A DNA stretch of 7,297 nucleotides from an uncultured beta proteobacterium (GTDB taxonomy: Bacteria; Pseudomonadota; Gammaproteobacteria; Burkholderiales; Burkholderiaceae_C): assembly GCA_903944555.1 (NCBI GenBank), contig CAJASG010000076.1, positions 1-7,297 on the forward strand, read 5' to 3'. Numbering within the stretch: position 1 is the first letter of the stretch; the number at the start of each line of letters is the position of its first letter. Below, one piece after another: positions 1 through 6,854 of this stretch. The translations under genes were made by a program, and so were the position numbers. Below the pieces are notes generated by a model. It was not told the DNA's origin, did not search any database, and saw only the letters and a program-made list of their open reading frames with translations.

Positions 1-2694
1 GGTCTGCCACAGGCAGTTGAAGGATGTCAGCATCCACTTTTCGCAAATGGGCACGGTGATTTGGGCGCCAGCAGCCTGGGCACGCACATCCAGTTTCAAC
101 AGGTAATGCTGCCCAGGCTCAAGGGTCACTTTTTGCTCCACATACAGCGAGTTCCCCGAGCCCAGGCGCAGATAGGGGTTGCCCTCCTCCACGTCCAGCC
201 GGTAGGTTCCTGACCTGGAGGTTTCCGTGCTGCGCCAGTAGTTGGTTTCGGGGTATCGGCCCAGCCCCATGCCAAACAGGGACGTGGCCCAGTCACCATC
301 GCGCAGACGCAGTGCGTCTGCCCAGTGCGCCTGTCGCACCGCCAAATCAGCGCGTACGGTCGCCATGCGCGCCTGTGCAAACTCACCCTTGAACACAGGG
401 ATGGCCACCAACAGCATGGCGCCGGCCAGCACCCCAAAAATGACACCGCCGCGCACCATGCGCCGGGCGTGAATCAGGGAGAGCAGCAACACGATGGCGA
501 CAGCCACAACAAATGCCGCATACCCGTTGCGTGAAAAAGTGACCATCAGTGCATAGGTGGTGGCCAACAGCAGCAGCAAGCCCGCCAAGCGGACCAGCCA
601 GGGCCGCTTCTCCAGGAGCAAGACCACCAGGAATGGGGTGGCCACGGCCAGAAAGCACTCGATATAGGCGCCCCCGGTGTGCATGGCCGAGAACGGGCCG
701 GTGACCCGGTAGCTGCCCGAGAAATTCCACAGCCCACTGAAAGCCACCCGCTCCCAAAGAACGACCACCACCGTGGCCGCCAGCCCCAGCACCAGCCCCC
801 AGGCCAGCGGGCGACGCACATCCACCCCCGCCGCCTCAAACCGCCTGAAAATCCCCCACGCCAAAAAACCCCACAGGGCACCCTTGCCGATGCGCAGCGC
901 GTTGTACGGGCTGTAGTAGTGACTGAAGGCATTGGCATCCGGCAACTGAAATGGCAGCGCGCCGCGTGTGGTGCTGACGGCATATGCCAGCGCGACAAGA
1001 CCGGCGACCATTGCACGTAGAAAATTCTGGCGCACGTGACCATGCGCGGCCCGTGGCGTCCGCACGTAGGCAAGGCCCAGGCCAACCCACAGCAGAGCGT
1101 CAAATTCATCCAGAAAGAAACGGCCACTCCACGGCGCAAGGTCCAACACCGGCAATGCGGCCGCCATGGTGCCGACCACCCACGCAGGGCGGTACCACAC
1201 GGCCACCCCACAGCCAATCAGTACGCTGCACACCAGCACCGGAAAAGCCGGAAACATGGACGCCCAAAAAACCGCGGGCACCACCCACGCGACCAGCGCA
1301 ACACCGGGCCTCGCCGGGGAAGCGGGACCCGGCGCTACGGCGACGGTGACAGGCTCCGTTCGAACCGGAGCAGATGAAGCCAACGCACGTTCGGTGGGAA
1401 GCAGCTGCTGCAATAGACGCACCACCAGCCCGCTGGCAATGCACGCCAACAGCACGTTGGTAGGGTCTGGATGCCCCCCGCTGATAAACAGCTTGCCCGC
1501 CTCCAGCCCGGCCGAAAGCACCAGCGCCAGGGCCATGGCCCAAAGAGGTGAGCGCCGATGGGCCCAGACCAGGACCCCCACCGGAACATACGAAAAACCC
1601 ACCGCAGTCACACTGACCAACGCCCGCACTTCGGAGGTGAAGTAGTGGTAATAGAACGGCATGAAGTGCAGCCGCTCCAGCTGCACCACTGCGCCGCTCC
1701 ACCCCATCCAGTCCGCTCGCAGCCCACCATTCAAGGCGAACAATGCAGCCAAGTACAGGACGAGCAGCGGTGCGCAATAGCGTCTTAGCGCGAAGGCCAC
1801 ACCACCACTGTCCCACCTCGGTGCGAACCGGCACACGGTGACGCCCGCCATGACCCCGATCATTCTGGTCAGCACCGACGCCCCTTGGGAAATGCCGGAG
1901 TACAACAGCAGCTGCCCCAACTCCACCGCGCCGCCCAGCACCAATCCTGCGGTCGCCGCATAGGCACTTCCCACCATGCGCGTCCCGCGCAGGCGCACCA
2001 ACAACGCCCCCAGCGGAAGCGTGAGCAACACTTCTGCCAAAAGCCGAATCATCCCGTGCACCGGCCGAAGGGCGTCCCCGGCCCACACCCAGCCCCAGTG
2101 GTTTGATTCCAACTTTTCCGCCAGCTCCGCCCCGCTCAGCAAAAAGTCATAGGGGAAAAATGTGAGCACCAGGTAGGCGATGGCGTACACCTCCAACATG
2201 CGCGCCCGCAAACGACGCGGGTCACTGTAGAAGAAGGACGCGATCAAGGCGGGAAGCGCCTTGGCATAGCGAATCGCAAGGCCCATGCCAAGCACACTGC
2301 CAACCCACTCGGCAAAAATATCGTTGAGCGAAACCGTGCGCTGGGGAAAGAACAGCTGGGCGAATTCAACGCCCACCGCAAGCCCGCACGACAGCACCGC
2401 CGCCAGTCCGAGCAACACGCTGCGCGGGCGCTGCGAAGTGCGCCCCATCAGGTAGGCGACACTCAAAAACCCGACCGGCACATAGAGCACGCCATTGGCC
2501 ACCCAGTCCGCGCGGGATGCCACCCCCAAGGCCAGATAGGGAATGTGCGCAAAGGCATGAAATGCGTCAGCCCAGGGGCGGTCCACGTACTGCAAAGGGA
2601 CCAGGCTTCCGTACACCACAAACACGATGCACCCCACCAGCAGCCACTTTTGAATGGATGTCGCGGCCCGCGCAGGTTCCTCCGCGTGCTTCAT
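1..2694 (-). CDS. VanZ-like (three units) / O-antigen-ligase-like fusion membrane protein, 3' end outside window
   Basis: I translated this frame by hand. It is open for all 898 codons from ATG 2694 to the window edge, so the C-terminus is missing. An in-frame TGA lies 10 codons upstream and no other start follows it, so this ATG is the first available; no clear Shine-Dalgarno is present. Residues 1-430 hold three diverged VanZ-like units. The first has the classic pattern E110, Q113, R119, D125 and G132; the others are centred on E258 and E398. An Ala/Pro/Val-rich linker (about 435-463) leads to a second hydrophobic half with Wzy/WaaL-type motifs: GPFSAMHTGGAYI at 666-678, TFSRNGY at 719-725 and GMGLGRYPETN at 808-818. 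Residues after about 830 look soluble and beta-rich, with Cys884 and Cys894. Many membrane segments are evident, so it is an inner-membrane protein. The role (inferred) is glycan polymerisation or ligation to a carrier. The VanZ part has no established enzymatic activity. The gene is divergent from the Asn-synthetase-like gene. Confidence 0.88.
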   Translation of the reverse strand, partial: MKHAEEPARAATSIQKWLLVGCIVFVVYGSLVPLQYVDRPWADAFHAFAHIPYLALGVASRADWVANGVLYVPVGFLSVAYLMGRTSQRPRSVLLGLAAVLSCGLAVGVEFAQLFFPQRTVSLNDIFAEWVGSVLGMGLAIRYAKALPALIASFFYSDPRRLRARMLEVYAIAYLVLTFFPYDFLLSGAELAEKLESNHWGWVWAGDALRPVHGMIRLLAEVLLTLPLGALLVRLRGTRMVGSAYAATAGLVLGGAVELGQLLLYSGISQGASVLTRMIGVMAGVTVCRFAPRWDSGGVAFALRRYCAPLLVLYLAALFALNGGLRADWMGWSGAVVQLERLHFMPFYYHYFTSEVRALVSVTAVGFSYVPVGVLVWAHRRSPLWAMALALVLSAGLEAGKLFISGGHPDPTNVLLACIASGLVVRLLQQLLPTERALASSAPVRTEPVTVAVAPGPASPARPGVALVAWVVPAVFWASMFPAFPVLVCSVLIGCGVAVWYRPAWVVGTMAAALPVLDLAPWSGRFFLDEFDALLWVGLGLAYVRTPRAAHGHVRQNFLRAMVAGLVALAYAVSTTRGALPFQLPDANAFSHYYSPYNALRIGKGALWGFLAWGIFRRFEAAGVDVRRPLAWGLVLGLAATVVVVLWERVAFSGLWNFSGSYRVTGPFSAMHTGGAYIECFLAVATPFLVVLLLEKRPWLVRLAGLLLLLATTYALMVTFSRNGYAAFVVAVAIVLLLSLIHARRMVRGGVIFGVLAGAMLLVAIPVFKGEFAQARMATVRADLAVRQAHWADALRLRDGDWATSLFGMGLGRYPETNYWRSTETSRSGTYRLDVEEGNPYLRLGSGNSLYVEQKVTLEPGQHYLLKLDVRAQAAGAQITVPICEKWMLTSFNCLWQT

Positions 2695-2855
2695 CTCAAG
2701 GCTTTGAATCTCATGCCTTCATGCTACTGAAGCCCCCCAGCGGCCACAAGCCACAAAAGGCAGCATGCATGATTTTTCGCAATTTGCCAGCAACTCATCC
2801 AACGATGATTCACCGCATGGCGCTGCCCCTCCCCCCCTGAATCCATTGCGCTCAT
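2695..2855. promoter_or_regulatory. Divergent intergenic region expected to carry both promoters
   Basis: These 161 bp separate two genes transcribed away from each other, so both promoters should lie here unless they sit inside the coding regions. I see no convincing sigma-70 pair on either strand. The best -35-like hexamer for the plus gene is TTGCCA at 2784-2789, and nothing at the right spacing resembles a good -10. A small overlapping palindrome (GCATGC at 2763-2768, ATGCAT at 2765-2770) and a C-rich run (about 2826-2837) just before the plus-strand start are the only visible structure. Neither start has a clear Shine-Dalgarno. The regulatory role is inferred from gene orientation only. 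Confidence 0.4.
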
Positions 2856-4532
2856 ATGCCCGCTAACGATTCATCCTTCGCACGGGGTTCCCCCCGCTTC
2901 ACTGATCCGGCACTGGCCGAACTGGCCCGCCAAAGCGGGGCACTGGCCGCCTGGAGCGCGGCCGTGGCCCAGGGCGCGCAAGAGGCCGCCTCCGGCGTGA
3001 CGGGGGACTTTTCCGTCGCACTGCGCGAGCCGTCGGGGCGTGTTTTTCTGGCCGTAGACCGCTTTGCCATTCATACGCTGTGCTACCGCGTGGACGGCAC
3101 GCAGCTGCAGGTCGCACCGCGCGCCGATGCGCTGGCCGACAGCGGTAGCGAGATCGACCCCCAGGCCATTTTTGACTACCTGTACTTTCACGCCATCCCC
3201 TCACCCCGCACCATCTACAAAGGCATTTACCGGCTCCCCCCCGGACACTGTGCCGTGTTTGAGAAGGGCCAACTCACCGTGGCCCGGTACTGGGCGCCAG
3301 GCTTTGACGAACCTCGGGCCCCCTCGCTCGCAGCCTTGCAAGAGGAGTTCCGCCAGTTGTTGCGTGACGCGGTTGCAACCCAGCTGGACGGGGATGGCCG
3401 CCCGGCCTGCTTTCTCAGCGGTGGCACAGACAGCTCGACGGTCGTGGGCATGGCGGCCTTGGCCAGTGGGCAACCGGTGGACAGCTACTCCATCGGCTTT
3501 GACGCTCAGGGCTATGACGAAATGGAATTTGCACGGATCGCCGCAAAGCACTTCAAGTCCGCGCACCACGTTTACTACGTGACGCCTGACGACTTGGTGC
3601 GCAGCGTGCCCGCCGTGGCCGCGCATTTTGACCAGCCGTTTGGCAATTCATCGGCCCTGCCCGCCTACTACTGCGCCAGCAAGGCCCACGAAGAGGGGGT
3701 ACACAAGCTACTGGCGGGCGACGGCGGGGATGAACTCTTTGGGGGCAACTCCCGCTACGCCAAGCAACGGGTTTTTGGCTGGTACGACCATGTGCCAAGC
3801 GTCCTGAAACACGCCGTGCTGGAGCCGCTGCTGGGGACCGGCGCAGCAGCCCGCTTTGCCCTCACCCGCAAGGCCGCCAGCTATGTGGAGCAGGCCCGTG
3901 TGCCCATGCCTGACCGCCTGCAGATGTACAACCTGGTTTTGCGGCTGGGGGCCGAAACGGTGCTGACGCCCGCCCTGCTGGCGCAAATTGACACCGGAGT
4001 GCCCCTGCAACTGCAACGTGAGGTGTGGCGGGCGTCGGGGCCATGCGGTGCGCTCAACCAGGAGCTGGCCTTTGACTGGCGTTTTACGCTGGCCGAAAGC
4101 GATCTCCCCAAGGTGGTCGGGGCCACCCGCATGGTGGGGGTGGAGGTGGGTTTTCCGCTGCTGGACGACCGGCTTGTGGCGTTTTCCCAGCGCTTGCCTG
4201 CCAACTACAAGCTCCGGGGGCTGCAGTTGCGCTGGTTCTTCAAAGAGGCTTTGCGCGGCTTTTTGCCCGACGCCATCCTGGCCAAAAAGAAACAAGGCTT
4301 TGGCCTGCCTTTTGGGGTGTGGGTGAACACACACCCCGCCCTGAAGGCGCTGGCCCGCGATTCACTGCACAGTTTGGCCCAGCGCGGCGTCGTCAGAGCT
4401 GACTTCGTGCAGACCCTGTTGACACGGCGACTGCAAGAGCACCCGGCCTACTTTGGTGAAATGGTTTGGATTTTGATGATGCTGGAGCAATGGCTTGCCG
4501 CCAAAGCGCCCTTCTTCAAAGTAAGATCCTGA
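2856..4532 (+). CDS. Asparagine-synthetase-like amidotransferase lacking the N-terminal glutaminase catalytic segment (558 aa)
   Basis: The synthetase domain is clear. The ATP-pyrophosphatase loop is SGGTDSS at residues 188-194. The second nucleotide-binding motif is AGDGGDELFGG at 287-297, the E-x-x-x-P-x-LD region is at 430-437, and the Lys-rich KKKQGFGLPFG loop is at 477-487. The N-terminus starts MPANDSS rather than MCGI, so the glutaminase nucleophile Cys2 is absent. Only the second half of that domain is recognisable (GDFSVAL at 50-56, then DRFAIHTLCY at 68-77). The start cannot be extended, because an in-frame TGA lies at 2838-2840 with no start codon between it and ATG 2856. By family knowledge it would adenylate a carboxylate and transfer nitrogen. 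Without Cys2 it probably uses ammonia, another amine or a partner glutaminase (inference). It is soluble with no signal peptide. The substrate is unknown, but the location suggests a sugar acid or other glycan component rather than free aspartate. Its 3' end faces the deacetylase gene. Confidence 0.93.
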   Translation: MPANDSSFARGSPRFTDPALAELARQSGALAAWSAAVAQGAQEAASGVTGDFSVALREPSGRVFLAVDRFAIHTLCYRVDGTQLQVAPRADALADSGSEIDPQAIFDYLYFHAIPSPRTIYKGIYRLPPGHCAVFEKGQLTVARYWAPGFDEPRAPSLAALQEEFRQLLRDAVATQLDGDGRPACFLSGGTDSSTVVGMAALASGQPVDSYSIGFDAQGYDEMEFARIAAKHFKSAHHVYYVTPDDLVRSVPAVAAHFDQPFGNSSALPAYYCASKAHEEGVHKLLAGDGGDELFGGNSRYAKQRVFGWYDHVPSVLKHAVLEPLLGTGAAARFALTRKAASYVEQARVPMPDRLQMYNLVLRLGAETVLTPALLAQIDTGVPLQLQREVWRASGPCGALNQELAFDWRFTLAESDLPKVVGATRMVGVEVGFPLLDDRLVAFSQRLPANYKLRGLQLRWFFKEALRGFLPDAILAKKKQGFGLPFGVWVNTHPALKALARDSLHSLAQRGVVRADFVQTLLTRRLQEHPAYFGEMVWILMMLEQWLAAKAPFFKVRS

Positions 4533-4540
4533 CCATTGAA

Positions 4541-4600
4541 TTGCTATTAAATTAATAGCTGGCTGCGCACATTCCACGGGCATTGTGGCTATTATTTGCT
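4541..4600. repeat. AT-rich palindromic intergenic element, possible bidirectional terminator
   Basis: A perfect 17-bp palindrome, GCTATTA-AAT-TAATAGC, occupies 4543-4559. A third copy of the arm, GCTATTA, lies at 4588-4594. The central TAATAGC (4553-4559) could therefore pair with either flanking copy. The second fold would also use CACA 4568-4571 with TGTG 4584-4587. The element fills most of the 75-bp gap between two convergent genes. From memory it resembles dispersed intergenic elements in Comamonadaceae genomes that begin GCTATT...AATAGCTG followed by a GCGC-containing part; this was not checked by search. No U-tract typical of an intrinsic terminator follows the hairpin, so a termination role is inference. 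Confidence 0.55.
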
Positions 4601-4607
4601 TGAATTT

Positions 4608-5546
4608 CTAGACAAAGTTCCCCACCATACGCGCGCCAAACCGCAGGCGACTTTTGTCCCACGGGGTAAAGCGCCGGATCTGAAACACGTCGTCGCCCGC
4701 GCCGTTGGTGCCCCACGCGGTACTGACGGCGGCGTCAAAGTCCAGGCTGCGCACGACATCGACCGTGAGCGGTGTGTAGTCTTCGCCCGGTTTGCCGTTG
4801 GGATAGGCAAACAGCCCAACGCGCTCGCCCAGCAAGCGCTCCAGAAAGTGCTGGCTCCCCTGGATCTCCCGACGTGTCTGCTCGGCATCCAGCAAGGCCA
4901 AAATCGGGTGCGACTCGGTATGCGCTCCAATTTGCATGCCCGCCCGGTGTAGGGCGACCAGCTCTGCCGAGCGCATCATCAAGTCACGCGGGCTGCGGGC
5001 CTTTGCCAGTTGGGCGATTTGCGCGGTGGCAAGGATGCGATGCGCAGCGGGCAGGTACTTGAGTTGGGGGATCAGGTGGGCAATCGTGCGCCGTTTTTCA
5101 CCCAGGGACCCCGTCGCATGGCACCCCAAGCCCAGACACGACAAGTCCAGCGTGGCGCATTTCGCGTGGCGCACCGACTCGACCACACTGTCGTTCCACA
5201 TGCACCCGCCATCCAGGAAGTCCGTAGCAATGAAAAACGTCGCGCTCAAGCCATGGCGCTGCAGAATTGGAAGCGCCACATGGAAGTTGTCTGCATACCC
5301 ATCATCAAACGTAATGCAGGCCGCGCGCGCCGGCAGGCTGGCGCCCGCCATCCGCGCGACCGCCTGGTCCAGGGGCAGCACGTTGAACCACGACTTAATC
5401 CAGCCGCAGACCTCGTCGAACCGGCGGGCGTGCATCTCATCGGGAAACAGTGCATCGGGCGCGGGCATGACGCGGTGAAAAATCAAGACGCTGAGGCGGG
5501 CCTGCGGACCTGCCGGGGACAGCCAGTTCAGCAACGGCGACAGCAT
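4608..5546 (-). CDS. Polysaccharide deacetylase family protein (NodB homology, CE4-like), 312 aa
   Basis: The NodB-type fold is supported by its ordered motifs. LSVLIFHRV (18-26) is the usual first strand. TFDDGYADN (79-87) supplies the likely catalytic base Asp81 and metal ligand Asp82. AHTESHP (208-214) supplies the metal-binding His209 and His213. FAYPNG (246-251) matches the later active-site loop seen in IcaB/PgaB-like members. The known chemistry is metal-dependent removal of acetyl groups from N-acetyl (or O-acetyl) sugars. I see no signal peptide or transmembrane segment, so the protein may act on cytoplasmic lipid-linked intermediates or be exported another way. The start lies 3 nt after the stop of the ligase gene with no evident Shine-Dalgarno, so it is probably translated by coupling. 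It is the last gene of the minus-strand operon and converges on the Asn-synthetase-like gene. The exact sugar substrate cannot be read from the sequence. Confidence 0.93.
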   Translation of the reverse strand: MLSPLLNWLSPAGPQARLSVLIFHRVMPAPDALFPDEMHARRFDEVCGWIKSWFNVLPLDQAVARMAGASLPARAACITFDDGYADNFHVALPILQRHGLSATFFIATDFLDGGCMWNDSVVESVRHAKCATLDLSCLGLGCHATGSLGEKRRTIAHLIPQLKYLPAAHRILATAQIAQLAKARSPRDLMMRSAELVALHRAGMQIGAHTESHPILALLDAEQTRREIQGSQHFLERLLGERVGLFAYPNGKPGEDYTPLTVDVVRSLDFDAAVSTAWGTNGAGDDVFQIRRFTPWDKSRLRFGARMVGNFV

Positions 5547-5549
5547 GGC

Positions 5550-6854
5550 TTATGCGGCCTGGGCCGGCAACGCCAGACCTGGCAGCGTCCTCCAGCCAGG
5601 CGGGTAAATGGGCTCCGTTTTCCAACTCTTCTTCTCGACCCAGACGCGCGTCAGCACCACCATCACCATCAGGTTGTAGGGCAAGTCAAAATAGGCCAGG
5701 TTCAGAAACGCCCCGCCCACCAGGTAGCCAACCAGTGACACCTGGCACATGGCGCCCAAGTCGGCAGTCCATTGGGTCTGTGGCACCCGCTGGGTTTGCT
5801 GGCGCAACCAGCCCGCCGTGCGCCAGGTAGACACCCAAATGGAAAGGTAAAGGACAAGGCCGATAAACCCATGGTTGCCCATGACCTGAAAGTAATTGCT
5901 GTGCGCAACCAAAATTGCCTCCGCATTGGGTGAAAACCGGGCAAATAACTCCGGCGTTGCCGTGTTAAAGCCCACCCCGGTGAGGTAATACCAGGCAATA
6001 CCCCAGGAGTTTTTCCAGGCACCGATACGGCCCATGGCGGAGCCGTCAAACTCATAGGTCTTTATGGTCCCCATTCGGACCGCCCACTCGTCCGGCATGA
6101 AGACCAGCAACGGGGCAGCAATCACGAAGAACACAAATCCGGTACGGAGCTTGTTCCCGCCCCGCCACCACAACGTCAAGGCCATGGCAGAAATCGCCAG
6201 CAACGCGCCCCGCGAATACGAGCCCAAGGCGGCAGCGGCACACAGGAGCATGGCCGCCACCAAGCCGAATCGAACCCAGCGCTGAGGCGCTTGCAAATGA
6301 AGAAAGCGCAACAAAGGAATCGTCATCACCAGAGCCAGCGCAAAGGCGTTGTTGTCCTCGATAAACGAACCGGGGGGCCCCCAAACCCGGTTGCTGGCTC
6401 CGGACGTCAGTGTGAAGATGCCCCCCTTGATCCCCAGCAGCGCAAGCGAGCCCGTGCAAACCCACATCAAGGCAAAAATATGCTGCTTGCTGTGCAGCAG
6501 TGTCAAGGCGACCAGCAGCATTACATCAATCTTCATGATGTTCTTCCACGCGTCATAGTCACCCGCCACATCCAGGCCCACCAGCCAGGACAGCGTGATC
6601 CAGCCCATGAAAATCACAAAGAAAGTCACCGGCGTGCCCTTGAAAGGCGATTCCCGCTCCTTGGTCATCAACCAGCCCAGCGCAACACACACTGCGGCAA
6701 TCGCTGCCAGCGGCGCACTGTAGGCAAAACCCCAGGTGTAGCGATGCGGATTCATAATGCTGAGCCAGGTCCACAGCATGATGCCCACCCACGGATACCG
6801 CAATGCAGTCAGCGATCCAAGCAGGACGAGAGAAATCAGGATGGCGTCACGCAT
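5550..6854 (-). CDS. Putative O-glycosylation ligase, exosortase A system-associated (Wzy/WaaL-like), 434 aa
   Basis: I chose ATG 6854, which starts MRDAILISLVLLG, over an upstream ATG at 6998. The longer version would add 48 non-hydrophobic residues lying wholly inside the preceding gene, and MRD plus a hydrophobic helix is how I recall this family starting. The protein has about ten or more membrane segments. Family-like features are PWVGIMLWTWLSIMNPHR (21-38), VWGPPGSFIEDNNA (157-170), SYSRGALLA (212-220), a GRIGAWKNSW stretch with Arg276 (275-284), TGVGFNT (292-298) and AHSNYFQVMGNHGFIGL (317-333), whose His318 recalls the WaaL/Wzy conserved histidine. I assign it to the PEP_O_lig (TIGR03097-type) group from these motifs; no profile was run. 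The likely role is transfer of lipid-linked glycan to an acceptor, or polymerisation, at the periplasmic face of the inner membrane. The start overlaps the CapK-like gene by 8 nt (ATGCGTGA) and the end lies 3 nt before the deacetylase start, so the three genes form one operon. Confidence 0.93.
   Translation of the reverse strand: MRDAILISLVLLGSLTALRYPWVGIMLWTWLSIMNPHRYTWGFAYSAPLAAIAAVCVALGWLMTKERESPFKGTPVTFFVIFMGWITLSWLVGLDVAGDYDAWKNIMKIDVMLLVALTLLHSKQHIFALMWVCTGSLALLGIKGGIFTLTSGASNRVWGPPGSFIEDNNAFALALVMTIPLLRFLHLQAPQRWVRFGLVAAMLLCAAAALGSYSRGALLAISAMALTLWWRGGNKLRTGFVFFVIAAPLLVFMPDEWAVRMGTIKTYEFDGSAMGRIGAWKNSWGIAWYYLTGVGFNTATPELFARFSPNAEAILVAHSNYFQVMGNHGFIGLVLYLSIWVSTWRTAGWLRQQTQRVPQTQWTADLGAMCQVSLVGYLVGGAFLNLAYFDLPYNLMVMVVLTRVWVEKKSWKTEPIYPPGWRTLPGLALPAQAA

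Noticed and set aside
546..1217. 223-aa minus-strand ORF, Trp/Cys/Arg-rich
   Set aside because: It is an alternative frame of the same large gene. The real frame carries recognisable membrane and ligase motifs through this region without interruption.
1106..2086. 326-aa minus-strand ORF, Gly/Ala/Arg-rich
   Set aside because: It lies in a different frame of the large VanZ/ligase gene, shows no family motifs and has low-complexity composition typical of a GC-rich shadow frame.
2784..2812. Possible sigma-70 promoter (TTGCCA with a GATGAT or GATTCA -10)
   Set aside because: The better -10 is only 14 bp away and the correctly spaced one matches poorly, so it is not called as a promoter.
3708..4334. 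208-aa antisense ORF within the Asn-synthetase-like gene
   Set aside because: It is antisense to strongly conserved synthetase motifs and has His/Gln/Pro-rich shadow composition.
5010..5738. 242-aa plus-strand ORF spanning the deacetylase/ligase junction
   Set aside because: It is antisense to two genes with clear family motifs; its composition (His, Gln, Arg runs) and boundaries make no sense as a gene.
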